The notes under the pieces were generated by a model. It did not search any database. It was not told the origin of the DNA and saw only the letters and a program-made list of their open reading frames with translations. Shown piece by piece: positions 1 through 6,976 of a stretch of 35,340 nt of DNA. Position 1 is the stretch's first letter. Each line of letters opens with the position of its first letter. The stretch is taken from NCBI GenBank assembly GCA_036397255.1, contig DASWJH010000095.1, positions 1 through 35,340 of the forward strand. Direction: 5' to 3'. A program made the position numbers and the translations under genes. The stretch comes from Nitrospiria bacterium (GTDB lineage: Bacteria; Nitrospirota; Nitrospiria; DASWJH01).

Positions 1-357
1 GAAACCTTCCGACTCTTTCAGCTTCTGATAACTCCCAAGCGCGATCTCTCCCTCCGGCCCCCGCAGCCGCGGGTGTTCCACCGGTATCTTCTGATCCCCG
101 ATATAGACCGACCCAGGCTGGCTCGCCCATTTGGCAATGTCAGAACTGAAAGGTCGGTAGTCTGGCCCGGCGATCTCCTCCCGCTCGATGTACATGATCG
201 TCTCTGCCATCATCCTACCCAGATCCTTCATGCAGGCGTCAAATCCCTGCTTGCCTCTCGCAACAAGGTGGTACATTTGATCGATGAGTTCTTGCCTCCC
301 GTATGCGGCCTCAAACCCCCGTATTGCCTTCTTCCTCTTCCTGGTGGTATTCTTCAT
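1..357 (-). CDS. IS256-family (mutator-type) transposase, N-terminal 119 residues, cut by window edge
   Basis: The minus strand reads open from an ATG at 355-357 to the window edge, with a good ribosome-binding site (TAAGGAG at 364-370 on the complement, 6 nt from the start). The product begins MKNTTRKRKK and contains VEHPRLRGPEGEIALGSY, which I recognise as the N-terminal DNA-binding part of IS256/mutator-type transposases. These enzymes cut and paste or copy their own element through an RNase H-fold DDE domain. That catalytic part would lie left of the window, so it cannot be judged whether the copy is active. The stretch is visibly richer in G and C than the AT-rich chromosome from about 430 onward, which fits an acquired element. 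The plus-strand reading frames over it are shadows. Confidence 0.82.
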   Translation of the reverse strand, partial: MKNTTRKRKKAIRGFEAAYGRQELIDQMYHLVARGKQGFDACMKDLGRMMAETIMYIEREEIAGPDYRPFSSDIAKWASQPGSVYIGDQKIPVEHPRLRGPEGEIALGSYQKLKESEGF

Positions 358-430
358 CAGTGGCTCCTTATCTGACTTTGTTTTCGGTTCCGTGGATTAT
401 GCCACGGGGGAGCCACTCTTTCCAATTTCA
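1..430 (-). mobile_element. Insertion sequence, IS256 family, transposase-promoter end
   Basis: The transposase start and its upstream leader mark one end of an insertion sequence; the rest is outside the window. In the leader, AGTGGCTCC (359-367) is repeated inverted as GGAGCCACT (409-417), and CCGTGG/CCACGG (390-395 and 402-407) form a 6-bp hairpin with a 6-nt loop. The G+C-rich composition ends at about 420-430. The exact terminal inverted repeat and target duplication cannot be defined because the other end is not present, so the boundary is approximate. Confidence 0.55.
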
Positions 431-621
431 ACTAAAAATAGTATAACCTCGGGGTTAGGAAGGCTAGTATTGGCCAATCAGGTAAATTTAATGGGTTTTA
501 AAGTAATAAAGAATTTTACTTAGTAAAAAAATACTAAGGTTTGTTTAAATTTTTTAAAAAAATACCTCATAAAAAGGTGTTTAAAAAGACGTATTTTCTA
601 AGAAAATTCATAAATAATTTG

Positions 622-650
622 TTGACAAGTAGTCTTAGCGTAAGTTATAT
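622..650 (+). promoter_or_regulatory. Sigma70-type promoter of the 2-oxoacid:ferredoxin oxidoreductase operon
   Basis: A consensus -35 TTGACA (622-627) is followed after exactly 17 nt by TTATAT (645-650). Transcription would start near 657, leaving a leader of about 90 nt before the first gene. It is the only good promoter between the insertion sequence and the operon. Confidence 0.65.
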
Positions 651-688
651 TTAAAAAAGAATTTTTTGATTGATTTCCCCTTTTTTTC

Positions 689-702
689 TTGATTTAGATC
701 AA
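689..702. promoter_or_regulatory. FNR/CRP-family operator, perfect TTGAT-N4-ATCAA
   Basis: TTGATTTAGATCAA is an exact match to the FNR consensus palindrome. Its centre lies about 38 nt downstream of the start predicted from the 622-650 promoter, where a bound regulator would block transcription. It could instead activate a second start around 737, because class II FNR sites sit at -41.5, but no clear -10 box is seen there. Oxygen-linked control of an oxygen-labile iron-sulfur enzyme is plausible. Confidence 0.6.
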
Positions 703-748
703 TATTGGAATAAGGTATTTTTAACAAACGAAAGGGTTTCGTGTAGTT

Positions 749-1408
749 ATGGAAAAAAAAGAACGTTATCGTGTAGTTCCGGGTCCTGAAGCCTTTTTGC
801 CCCCTGCCGCAGCTATGATGGGAGTGCAATTACCTGATCCTGGTCAAGGCCATATTGAAGGCAGGATCGTGCCTGAGGAAGAGGCCTTGGAGGAGGCTGC
901 AAGAAAGCTCCTTGGAGCAAAAGTTCCCACAATCCATCCCGGTCCGTTGGTTCTTTGGCATTGGAATGAAAAAGCAGCCCAAAAAGCCACTGCAATTAAG
1001 GCTTTAGCCGATGAAATCCCTGCCCGAATTATTCCAATGGCGGATTATCGTCCAAAATATCCAAAAATTGATCCTGCGGTTGAAATTAACCCCAATCACC
1101 CCAATTTAACCATCTGGCATAATAAGGAAGATGTTTGCGTCTTTATTGGGGTGCATTGTCACCAAGCCAATCTTTCCCTAAAAATAATTCGAGGGGGAAC
1201 CAGCTGTTATACCATTGCTTTGTGTGCCCAGGCTGGCCATGAAGATGCCATGCTTACCCTTCGCGATATCAGTCCGGAGAAAATTTGGCGTTTGGTTGAA
1301 TGGGTAAAAAAATTAAAGGCCAGCGGGGTTAAGAGCCAAGCTTTGCCATATACGCAATTTTCTTTTTCCTCTTCAAAAGCAAAGGGTAATGGAAATCCAA
1401 AAAAATAA
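749..1408 (+). CDS. 2-oxoacid:ferredoxin oxidoreductase accessory subunit, CODH beta-subunit family
   Basis: First gene of the operon, 219 residues. The sequence (VPGPEAFLPPAAAMMG near the N-terminus, NPNHPNLTIWHNK and GVHCHQANLSLKIIRGG in the middle) matches what I know as the 'carbon monoxide dehydrogenase beta subunit family' protein that accompanies five-subunit pyruvate or 2-oxoglutarate:ferredoxin oxidoreductases in Nitrospira and Hydrogenobacter, where it is sometimes called the E subunit. Its precise role is not settled; it has no ferredoxin-type cysteine cluster and no thiamine motif, so a structural or substrate-channelling role is only inferred. It is cytoplasmic (no signal peptide). 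AAAGGG at 731-736 is a rather distant ribosome-binding site. The low-complexity Ser/Lys tail after about residue 205 is probably disordered. Confidence 0.75.
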   Translation: MEKKERYRVVPGPEAFLPPAAAMMGVQLPDPGQGHIEGRIVPEEEALEEAARKLLGAKVPTIHPGPLVLWHWNEKAAQKATAIKALADEIPARIIPMADYRPKYPKIDPAVEINPNHPNLTIWHNKEDVCVFIGVHCHQANLSLKIIRGGTSCYTIALCAQAGHEDAMLTLRDISPEKIWRLVEWVKKLKASGVKSQALPYTQFSFSSSKAKGNGNPKK

Positions 1409-1467
1409 AGGAATAGCTTCTAAACCAGTAAAGAATAAAATTGAAATAAAAAAAAAAGGGGGCTCCA

Positions 1468-2685
1468 ATGGCTGAAGGAAAAACATTTATTGGTCAAAAA
1501 AATAAAAAAGGGCAAACCTTTACAGATCCGAGTCAGTTATTTTTTGAAGCCCCGCGAACCCCAACCTTCCTGACTGGAAGTGAGGTTATTAAAGAGGCCA
1601 TTCGTCGGGCTAGCGTGGATGTAATGGTGGCCTACCCGATCACTCCTCAGAGTGAGGCGGCTGCCTTGATCGGTGAACTTTATGCAGAAGGTTATGTCGG
1701 CGACTATATGAGAGGTGAGAGTGAATTTGCGGTAATGTCTCAATGCGCTGGAGCCGCATTTGGTGGGGCAAGGGTTTTTACCACAACCGCAGGTCCTGGT
1801 ACTATGCGTGCTTTTGAGAACTTCCCAATGTGGGTAGGCGCCAGACTTCCCATTCAAGTAATCGTCACTTGTCGAGGAATTAATTCTCCTTTAAGTATTC
1901 AACCGGATAACCTTGAAATGTATTTCTTGTTGGGAACTGGGATGCTGGTATGGCATGCGGAGACCGCCCAGGAAATTTTTGACTGGATGTTAAAGGCCTA
2001 CATTGTTTCTGAGCAGCCTGATGTGCATTTGCCGATGGCACTATGTTGTGATGGGTTTTTTGTCACACACACTAAGGACACCGTCATGTTAACGGAACCG
2101 GATCTTACCCTTCCCCCTTATGATCCTTACCGATCTCCTGTTGTTTGTATGGATATGGAAGTGCCCCCTGTCCGAATGATGCGAGATCCGTTTATAATGA
2201 AGTCAAATTATATCAGCTATATGACTCACGCTTCTTGGCAATTAGAAACCCGTGCTGCTTGTGAACGGTCCCGAAAACACACCATCCCCTTAATCGGGGG
2301 ACTCATTGAGACCGAAAACATTGACAACGAAATTATCATTGTTGCATCAGGAACTGCCGTTTCTCAGGGCCGTGAAGCGATCCGGCTTTTGGAAGATGAG
2401 GGGATTAATGTTGGTTTGGTGAAGGTGAAATCGTTGAGGCCTTTCCCTTATGAAGAAATTCGAGAAGCCACCAAACATGCAAAATATATCTTTGTTCCTG
2501 AATTTAATGTGATTGGATGGTTGGCTCAGGAGATTCGTGCAAACATTGAAAGAAATGAACGGGTGATTGCAGGACCCCATGTTGCGGGGGGAATGACCAT
2601 GCCCCCAGAAGTGATTGTGGAGGAGATCCAAAAAGTAACGAGTAAAGGAAAAACCGTATCCGTTCTTGCCGGACGGGGAAGTTGA
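1468..2685 (+). CDS. porA: 2-oxoacid:ferredoxin oxidoreductase, alpha subunit
   Basis: 405 residues. It carries the thiamine-pyrophosphate pyrimidine-binding domain of the family (YPITPQSE at 56-63, GESEFAVMSQCAGAAFGGAR about 83-102, TTTAGPG 105-111) and the C-terminal transketolase-like domain II (VASGTAVSQGREA, then VKVKSLRPFP). With the beta subunit it forms the site that reversibly couples decarboxylation of a 2-oxoacid to CoA-thioester formation and ferredoxin reduction; in an autotroph with a reductive TCA cycle it runs as a carboxylase. The subunit set and order resemble the pyruvate enzyme of Nitrospira and Hydrogenobacter, but pyruvate and 2-oxoglutarate specificity cannot be told apart by eye, so the symbol is tentative. 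It starts 59 nt after the previous gene with an AAAAGGGGG ribosome-binding site. Confidence 0.85.
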   Translation: MAEGKTFIGQKNKKGQTFTDPSQLFFEAPRTPTFLTGSEVIKEAIRRASVDVMVAYPITPQSEAAALIGELYAEGYVGDYMRGESEFAVMSQCAGAAFGGARVFTTTAGPGTMRAFENFPMWVGARLPIQVIVTCRGINSPLSIQPDNLEMYFLLGTGMLVWHAETAQEIFDWMLKAYIVSEQPDVHLPMALCCDGFFVTHTKDTVMLTEPDLTLPPYDPYRSPVVCMDMEVPPVRMMRDPFIMKSNYISYMTHASWQLETRAACERSRKHTIPLIGGLIETENIDNEIIIVASGTAVSQGREAIRLLEDEGINVGLVKVKSLRPFPYEEIREATKHAKYIFVPEFNVIGWLAQEIRANIERNERVIAGPHVAGGMTMPPEVIVEEIQKVTSKGKTVSVLAGRGS

Positions 2686-2761
2686 GACCCTTTATTATTT
2701 TACCTAATGATTCAATTTAAAGAAACTCAAGCTGTAAAGGTTACCCAAAGGAGAGCCCAAA

Positions 2762-3658
2762 ATGAGTAAGGAAAAAATAAAAATTTGTAAGGAATTCTAC
2801 GATGTTATGCCCCCTGAATACCAGGATCTTGTGGAAAATGCTACATACGGGAAGGAAAATAGAGGCTGGAAAGACATTGGTGTGAATAAAGAGTTAATCG
2901 AAGAGCATTCTTTATGTGCCGGATGTCCTGAATCAATGGCTTTTAGATATATTATGGCTTCCCTTCCAAACCCTGAAGATACGGTAATGGTCGGTTCAAC
3001 CGGGTGCACCAGTTTGGTCTTTCCAATGGTAGCGGTTCATAATATTCACTCTCTCTTTGGAAATCAAAATGCGGTTGCGAGCGGTTTGAAACGTGCCCTG
3101 AGTGTTCGATTTCCCAATCAAATAAAGGATGTGGTGGTTCTCGCTGGTGATGGCGCCACCGTTGATATTGGGTTGGATATGACACTTCAGGCCTGGTTTA
3201 GGCAAGAAAAATTTACGACCATCTGCTTTGATAATGAGCTTTATGCCAACACCGGAGGACAAGAATCAGGGTTGATGCAGAAAGGGTTTGTTGCCAAAAT
3301 GGCTCCCGTTGGAAAAACCTTTGAAAAGGTACGTTTGCCTGAAATTGCCCGGGAATCAGGTTGTGTTTATGTTGCAAATCTCACCGCGAGTAAACCTGGA
3401 TTGGTTGAGCGGGTGATTAGAAATGCCGTTTATCTGGCCCGAGAGGTTGGACCTACCTACATTCAGCTTTATACCCCCTGTATTCTGGAGATAGGAAAAA
3501 ATTCCATGGAAGGATTGCAGGAGATGCGAGATTCTGAAAAACCCGGTGAGCGATTTAACTATAAGGAATATATTACAGATGAAGCAAAGCAGTATTTGGC
3601 TGAAATCGAGGCAAAAAGGAAAGAAAAAGCAGCTTCTCAAGCGGTAACATCTCGTTAA
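2762..3658 (+). CDS. porB: 2-oxoacid:ferredoxin oxidoreductase, beta subunit (TPP and Fe-S)
   Basis: 298 residues. The thiamine pyrophosphate/Mg site is visible as GDG at 129-131 followed by FDNELYANTGGQ at 156-167. The CAGC motif (C52, C55) with a later cysteine (about residue 202) fits the proximal 4Fe-4S cluster of this subunit. It binds the TPP diphosphate and passes electrons from the reaction intermediate to the ferredoxin-like subunit. The C-terminal 30 residues are a charged Lys/Glu tail. It follows the alpha gene by 76 nt with an AAAGGAGA ribosome-binding site and is co-transcribed. Like the alpha subunit, it cannot be assigned firmly to pyruvate rather than 2-oxoglutarate. Confidence 0.87.
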   Translation: MSKEKIKICKEFYDVMPPEYQDLVENATYGKENRGWKDIGVNKELIEEHSLCAGCPESMAFRYIMASLPNPEDTVMVGSTGCTSLVFPMVAVHNIHSLFGNQNAVASGLKRALSVRFPNQIKDVVVLAGDGATVDIGLDMTLQAWFRQEKFTTICFDNELYANTGGQESGLMQKGFVAKMAPVGKTFEKVRLPEIARESGCVYVANLTASKPGLVERVIRNAVYLAREVGPTYIQLYTPCILEIGKNSMEGLQEMRDSEKPGERFNYKEYITDEAKQYLAEIEAKRKEKAASQAVTSR

Positions 3659-3687
3659 AATTAGGTTAAGCAAGGGGGAGGAGAAAA

Positions 3688-4377
3688 ATGCAGAGAAAAA
3701 GAATTACCATTCGGATTTCTGGGCTGGGGGGGCAAGGCGCGGTGACTGCTGCCCATTTAATGGCAATGGCGGCCAATAAAGAGGGAAAATTCTCTATTTC
3801 AAATCCTTTTTTTGGCGCAGAAAAGCGGATGGCACCTGCGGAAAGCTATGTTCGAATTGGGACTGAACGGATTTATGACCGTGGCGAACTAGTCTATCCC
3901 GATGTGATCATGATTTTCCACCCCCAGGTCATTACCATGCAGAAAAGCTACACGGCTCCCTTTTATTCAGGGATTAAAAAGGATGGCTTAATTATCATCA
4001 ATACCAGTCAAGAACTCCTGTCGGATGAAGACAAAGCCTTTTTGGCTGAACAAAATGTGTCGGTTTATAATGTAGATGCCACCACGATTGCAATGGAATT
4101 TGCAGGGACAGAACTTGCGACCAATATGGGCATGATTGGTTCGCTATGTGGACTTACCAAGGTGGTTGGACTTGAAGCCATGGAAAAAGCACTTCAAGAT
4201 CGATTTGGAAAGAAATATGTGGCTTCTGGGGGAACTGCAACCTTAGATGAGGCCATTAAGAAGAAATTTGCCAAAAAAGAGCAATTGCTCAAGAAGAATA
4301 TGGATACTGTCAAAGAGAGCTATGAAAAAGCTATTGCCTGGGCGAAGGCTGAAAACCTCGCATATGCAACTTATTAA
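3688..4377 (+). CDS. porG: 2-oxoacid:ferredoxin oxidoreductase, gamma subunit
   Basis: 229 residues. The N-terminal GLGGQGAVTAA motif (residues 12-22) and the downstream FGAEKRMAPAESYVRI are typical of the gamma domain of 2-oxoacid:acceptor oxidoreductases, which takes part in CoA binding and holds the complex together. The family core is about 180-200 residues; here an additional Lys/Glu-rich C-terminal helix (about 190-229) is present. It lies 29 nt after the beta gene with a GGGGGAGG ribosome-binding site. Confidence 0.85.
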   Translation: MQRKRITIRISGLGGQGAVTAAHLMAMAANKEGKFSISNPFFGAEKRMAPAESYVRIGTERIYDRGELVYPDVIMIFHPQVITMQKSYTAPFYSGIKKDGLIIINTSQELLSDEDKAFLAEQNVSVYNVDATTIAMEFAGTELATNMGMIGSLCGLTKVVGLEAMEKALQDRFGKKYVASGGTATLDEAIKKKFAKKEQLLKKNMDTVKESYEKAIAWAKAENLAYATY

Positions 4378-4408
4378 ATTCAGTTAGGTTAAGGGGGACA
4401 TCTAAAAA

Positions 4409-4696
4409 ATGTACAATGTTGCTTATGTGGAAGATGAGAAATGTATAGCCCATAAAGGTTGTCGTTTATGTATTATTTATTGTCCAGAAGCCGATTGTAT
4501 TATCTTAGATACGGAGAAAATGAAAGCGGTAGTTGTGACAAACCGATGTAAGGGGTGCGAATTATGTGTGGTGGTTTGTGATGCCGCAAAACATAACGCC
4601 ATCTTAATGGCTCCGGTGAATGCTGCAACCGGTGTGATTGATTTAAGTAAATCGAAGGCGGAAGCCGCGGCCCTTGGACAAGCTTATCAAGGATAA
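4409..4696 (+). CDS. porD: 2-oxoacid:ferredoxin oxidoreductase, delta subunit (2[4Fe-4S] ferredoxin)
   Basis: 95 residues with two cysteine groups: C12, C18, C21, C25 (plus C30) and C47, C50, C53, C57. The second is a classic Cx2Cx2Cx3C; the first has a longer first gap (Cx5Cx2Cx3C). This predicts two 4Fe-4S clusters that shuttle electrons between the TPP/Fe-S beta subunit and external ferredoxin. It is the last gene of the operon, 31 nt after the gamma gene, with an AAGGGGGA ribosome-binding site, and is followed 15 nt downstream by an intrinsic terminator. Confidence 0.85.
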   Translation: MYNVAYVEDEKCIAHKGCRLCIIYCPEADCIILDTEKMKAVVVTNRCKGCELCVVVCDAAKHNAILMAPVNAATGVIDLSKSKAEAAALGQAYQG

Positions 4697-4711
4697 GTTT
4701 ATAATGTTTTG

Positions 4712-4747
4712 AAACCCCATTGGTTAGGAAACCTTTGGGGTTTTTTT
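4712..4747 (+). terminator. Intrinsic terminator of the oxidoreductase operon
   Basis: AAACCCCA (4712-4719) pairs with TGGGGTTT (4736-4743), with a smaller GGTT/AACC stem inside the loop, and the run of T continues to 4747. It lies directly after the last operon gene. Confidence 0.85.
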
Positions 4748-4789
4748 ATTTATTTTAAAAAAACATGACCTCTAACCGGAGAAAGAATC

Positions 4790-5050
4790 ATGAGTGAAGA
4801 TATTCAGCAGTCTATCGAAGATGTTACAAAAGCCATTGACAGATTGAACCAGGCTTTTGAGAGGCGTACTGAAGAGCTCCGGCAAAAAGGAAACCATGAA
4901 GAATTCAATCAGTGGGTTCAGGCCAAAGCGGCCATGCGTGATAGTGGGGTGATTTATCTTTCTTGGGCCCGCCATTATGCAAAGTCGGCCAAACAAGGAG
5001 GAACGGATGAAATGAATGATGATGATTTATTTGAATTTCCAACAGCTTAG
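4790..5050 (+). CDS. Small conserved-looking hypothetical protein, 86 aa
   Basis: The start codon has a good ribosome-binding site (CGGAGAAAG). The product is soluble, has no signal peptide, and its first 45 residues form an amphipathic, charged helix (SIEDVTKAIDRLNQAFERR) likely to be a short coiled coil; the C-terminus is acidic (DEMNDDDLFEF). I do not recognise the family. It lies just after the oxidoreductase terminator, so it is probably a separate unit. Length, ribosome-binding site and codon use comparable to its neighbours support a real gene. Confidence 0.6.
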   Translation: MSEDIQQSIEDVTKAIDRLNQAFERRTEELRQKGNHEEFNQWVQAKAAMRDSGVIYLSWARHYAKSAKQGGTDEMNDDDLFEFPTA

Positions 5051-5140
5051 CTCTATTCCAGTTTCTTGTATTGTATAAACACTTCCATCATTAAACATTT
5101 TATTTTTTATTTTTAAAATGTCTGTGAGAAAGGTAAGCCT

Positions 5141-5626
5141 TTGAAGCAGAAAAATTTAATTGGGGTGGGTTTTATAATCCTAATATTTTTTCCCCTGGTT
5201 TTCTTTTTTTCTGTTTCTGTTGTTTTCCCGGAAGGAACCCAAAAAATTGCAATCATTGCTAACGATTCTTTTCCTCTGAGCGATTTTGCCCTTTCAGATT
5301 TAAAAGAAATTTACTTAGGAAATAAAAAATTTGTTGGATGGACCCGGCTTTACCCGTATCACCAACAAAAAGATCGGTTTATAAAAAACCTTTTTATTGA
5401 AAATGCTTTGGGTTTATCCCCCGTTTCTTACATGGGTTACTGGCATGTAAAATCCTTCAGAGATGGGAGCCCTCCCCCCATTGCTTACCAGTCCTCCACT
5501 GAAATAATTGAAAATGTAAAGGCCAAAGCGGGTGGTTTAGGGTATGTTTGGGCCAATGATTCAACTGGGATTGTTGGAATCCGAATTCTTTTAATATTGG
5601 AAGTTCAGGATAATTCTTTCCCTTAA
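5141..5626 (+). CDS. PstS-like periplasmic-binding mini-protein, 161 aa
   Basis: Starts with TTG behind GAGAAAGG. Residues 7-28 are a hydrophobic signal or membrane anchor. The mature part (LSDLKEIYLGNKKFVGW, then FIKNLFIENALGLSP..., then AKAGGLGYVWAND) resembles the C-terminal half of phosphate-binding PstS-type proteins, where a 'Leu-x-x-Ile-(Tyr/Phe)-x-Gly' segment and a late 'GxIGY' segment are typical. Full PstS proteins exceed 250 residues, so this is a one-lobe version, a type often encoded alone in bacteria with cytochrome-rich envelopes. No phosphate-transport permease or ATPase gene is nearby, so a transport role is unsupported. Ligand unknown. Confidence 0.6.
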   Translation: MKQKNLIGVGFIILIFFPLVFFFSVSVVFPEGTQKIAIIANDSFPLSDFALSDLKEIYLGNKKFVGWTRLYPYHQQKDRFIKNLFIENALGLSPVSYMGYWHVKSFRDGSPPPIAYQSSTEIIENVKAKAGGLGYVWANDSTGIVGIRILLILEVQDNSFP

Positions 5627-5834
5627 ATTGAAACCCAAGAAATTTCATCGGTTATTGCCAATGATCATTTGGTTTTTTCATTTTGGGGCAATCACTTTAA
5701 TTCAATCTTTTACCTTTTTTCGTTCTCTCCTTTGGTTTTGTTTCCCAGAAAAGAGCTTATCTCTTCCCCTAAAAGTGGTTCCCTAAGTATTTACAAGTCA
5801 AAGAGAAATATAGGTTTTATCCTTGAGAATTGTC

Positions 5835-5863
5835 TTGACAAAGGGTAGGCACTTGCCTACTAT
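5835..5863 (+). promoter_or_regulatory. Sigma70-type promoter placing transcription start at the polyprenyl synthase ATG
   Basis: TTGACA (5835-5840), 17-nt spacer, TACTAT (5858-5863). The expected start of transcription (about 7 nt further) is at 5870-5871, exactly the ATG at 5871, so the mRNA would be leaderless. A longer reading frame opening at a TTG at 5823 would have to be translated from upstream of this promoter. Confidence 0.65.
5845..5860. promoter_or_regulatory. Operator-like perfect palindrome inside the promoter spacer
   Basis: GTAGGCA (5845-5851), two-base gap, TGCCTAC (5854-5860): a perfect 7-bp inverted repeat wholly between the -35 box and the middle of the -10 box. A dimeric regulator bound here would cover the promoter. 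The sequence does not match an operator I recognise. Confidence 0.45.
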
Positions 5864-5870
5864 GGCTTCC

Positions 5871-6878
5871 ATGTTAGAAAGCTCAAAGATTCAAACATTA
5901 ATGACTATGGCAGAGGTTTGGCGATTTTATCATGATGATTTGGTGGCCGCTGAACAGCAAACCAAACGAAGCTTAGATTCAAAAACCCACCTGGTTAATG
6001 AAATTGCAGAACACCTTCTTCTCAGTGGTGGTAAAAGAATTAGACCCCTACTTATGATTCTGGTATCGAAGCTGGGTGGTTATTCGGGGTCCGAAAGCAC
6101 TCTTTTGGCTGGTGTGGTAGAGTTTATCCATACCGCAACCCTTTTGCACGATGATGTGATTGATAATGCAGAAATTAGAAGGGGAAAAAGAGCCGCTCGA
6201 TTTCTTTGGGGAAACAAAGCAAGCATTTTAGTGGGTGACTATCTTTACTCTAGGGCCATGTGTCAGGCGGTTTCATTGAATAACCTTGAAGTGAATGCCA
6301 CCTTGGCAGAAGCCTGTAGGAGGATGACGGAAGGAGAGGTTTTACAATTATCCTTAAATGGCTCCCTCAAAATATCAGAAGAAGATTACCTTAGGATTGT
6401 TGAATACAAAACCGCCATTTTAATATCGGCTACTTGCCGCTTAGGTGCAATCATTGGGGATATGAATCATTCTAATAAAGACCATTTAACGGCTTTTGGC
6501 CTTCATCTTGGAATTGCTTTTCAGGTGGCGGATGATACACTTGATTATGTGGCAGATGGTGAAAAACTTGGAAAGTCTTTAGGAAAAGATATTCGTGAGG
6601 GGAAAATTACCCTTCCACTTCTTCATTTACTCAAAACCTGTCCTCAATCGGAGCGATTTAAAATTGAACAGATGATTCAATCGGAAAAAGGAATCTTAGA
6701 AGATGATTTGGAAATGATTTTAAATCTGATGAAGGAATGTGGTTCCATTAGTTATTCGATGGATCGGGCCCGGGATTTTGTTGAAAGGGCCAAAACCAAT
6801 CTTCATCATTTTCCTGATTCTGTTTCCCGACAAGCACTCCTAACCCTGGCGGACTATATCGTTGATCGCGATTATTAA
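5871..6878 (+). CDS. ispB: Polyprenyl (octaprenyl-type) diphosphate synthase
   Basis: 335 residues from the ATG at 5871. It condenses isopentenyl diphosphate units onto an allylic primer to make the long isoprenoid tail of respiratory quinones. The family's motifs are all visible: GGKRIRP (53-59), the first aspartate-rich motif HDDVIDNAEIRRG (DDxxD at 94-98), the GDYLYSRA helix, and the second motif QVADDTLD. Length fits the trans-long-chain prenyltransferase class. I prefer 5871 over the TTG at 5823 because a consensus promoter covers 5835-5863. No Shine-Dalgarno sequence precedes 5871 (nor the alternative ATGs at 5901 and 5907), which fits a leaderless start. No quinone-ring gene lies alongside, so the chain length (C35-C45) is not inferable. 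Confidence 0.85.
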   Translation: MLESSKIQTLMTMAEVWRFYHDDLVAAEQQTKRSLDSKTHLVNEIAEHLLLSGGKRIRPLLMILVSKLGGYSGSESTLLAGVVEFIHTATLLHDDVIDNAEIRRGKRAARFLWGNKASILVGDYLYSRAMCQAVSLNNLEVNATLAEACRRMTEGEVLQLSLNGSLKISEEDYLRIVEYKTAILISATCRLGAIIGDMNHSNKDHLTAFGLHLGIAFQVADDTLDYVADGEKLGKSLGKDIREGKITLPLLHLLKTCPQSERFKIEQMIQSEKGILEDDLEMILNLMKECGSISYSMDRARDFVERAKTNLHHFPDSVSRQALLTLADYIVDRDY

Positions 6879-6976
6879 TTTTCCCCGCTTTCTCTTCTTG
6901 TCCTTTATCCTTTAATCCTCCAACCATTTATACCTTAAATTTCTTGAATTCCAATAAAAATTAAGTTTTTTTTTAA

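Larger units (their letters stand above)
431..748. other. AT-rich intergenic leader of the oxidoreductase operon
   Basis: This holds no gene. It contains a small inverted repeat, CTTAGT (519-524) and ACTAAG (533-538), then the promoter at 622-650 and the FNR-type box at 689-702 that are listed separately. The untranslated leader from the predicted start of transcription (about 657) to the start codon at 749 is about 90 nt, long enough for regulation. Confidence 0.6.

Noticed and set aside
73-523. Plus-strand reading frames over the first 500 bp
   Set aside because: They are shadows of the minus-strand transposase, which has a ribosome-binding site and a recognised family.
739-778. 10-bp direct repeat TCGTGTAGTT (739-748 and 769-778) flanking the first start codon of the oxidoreductase operon
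   Set aside because: The second copy is inside the coding region and encodes the conserved-looking residues RVV; one 10-bp match is not enough to call an operator.
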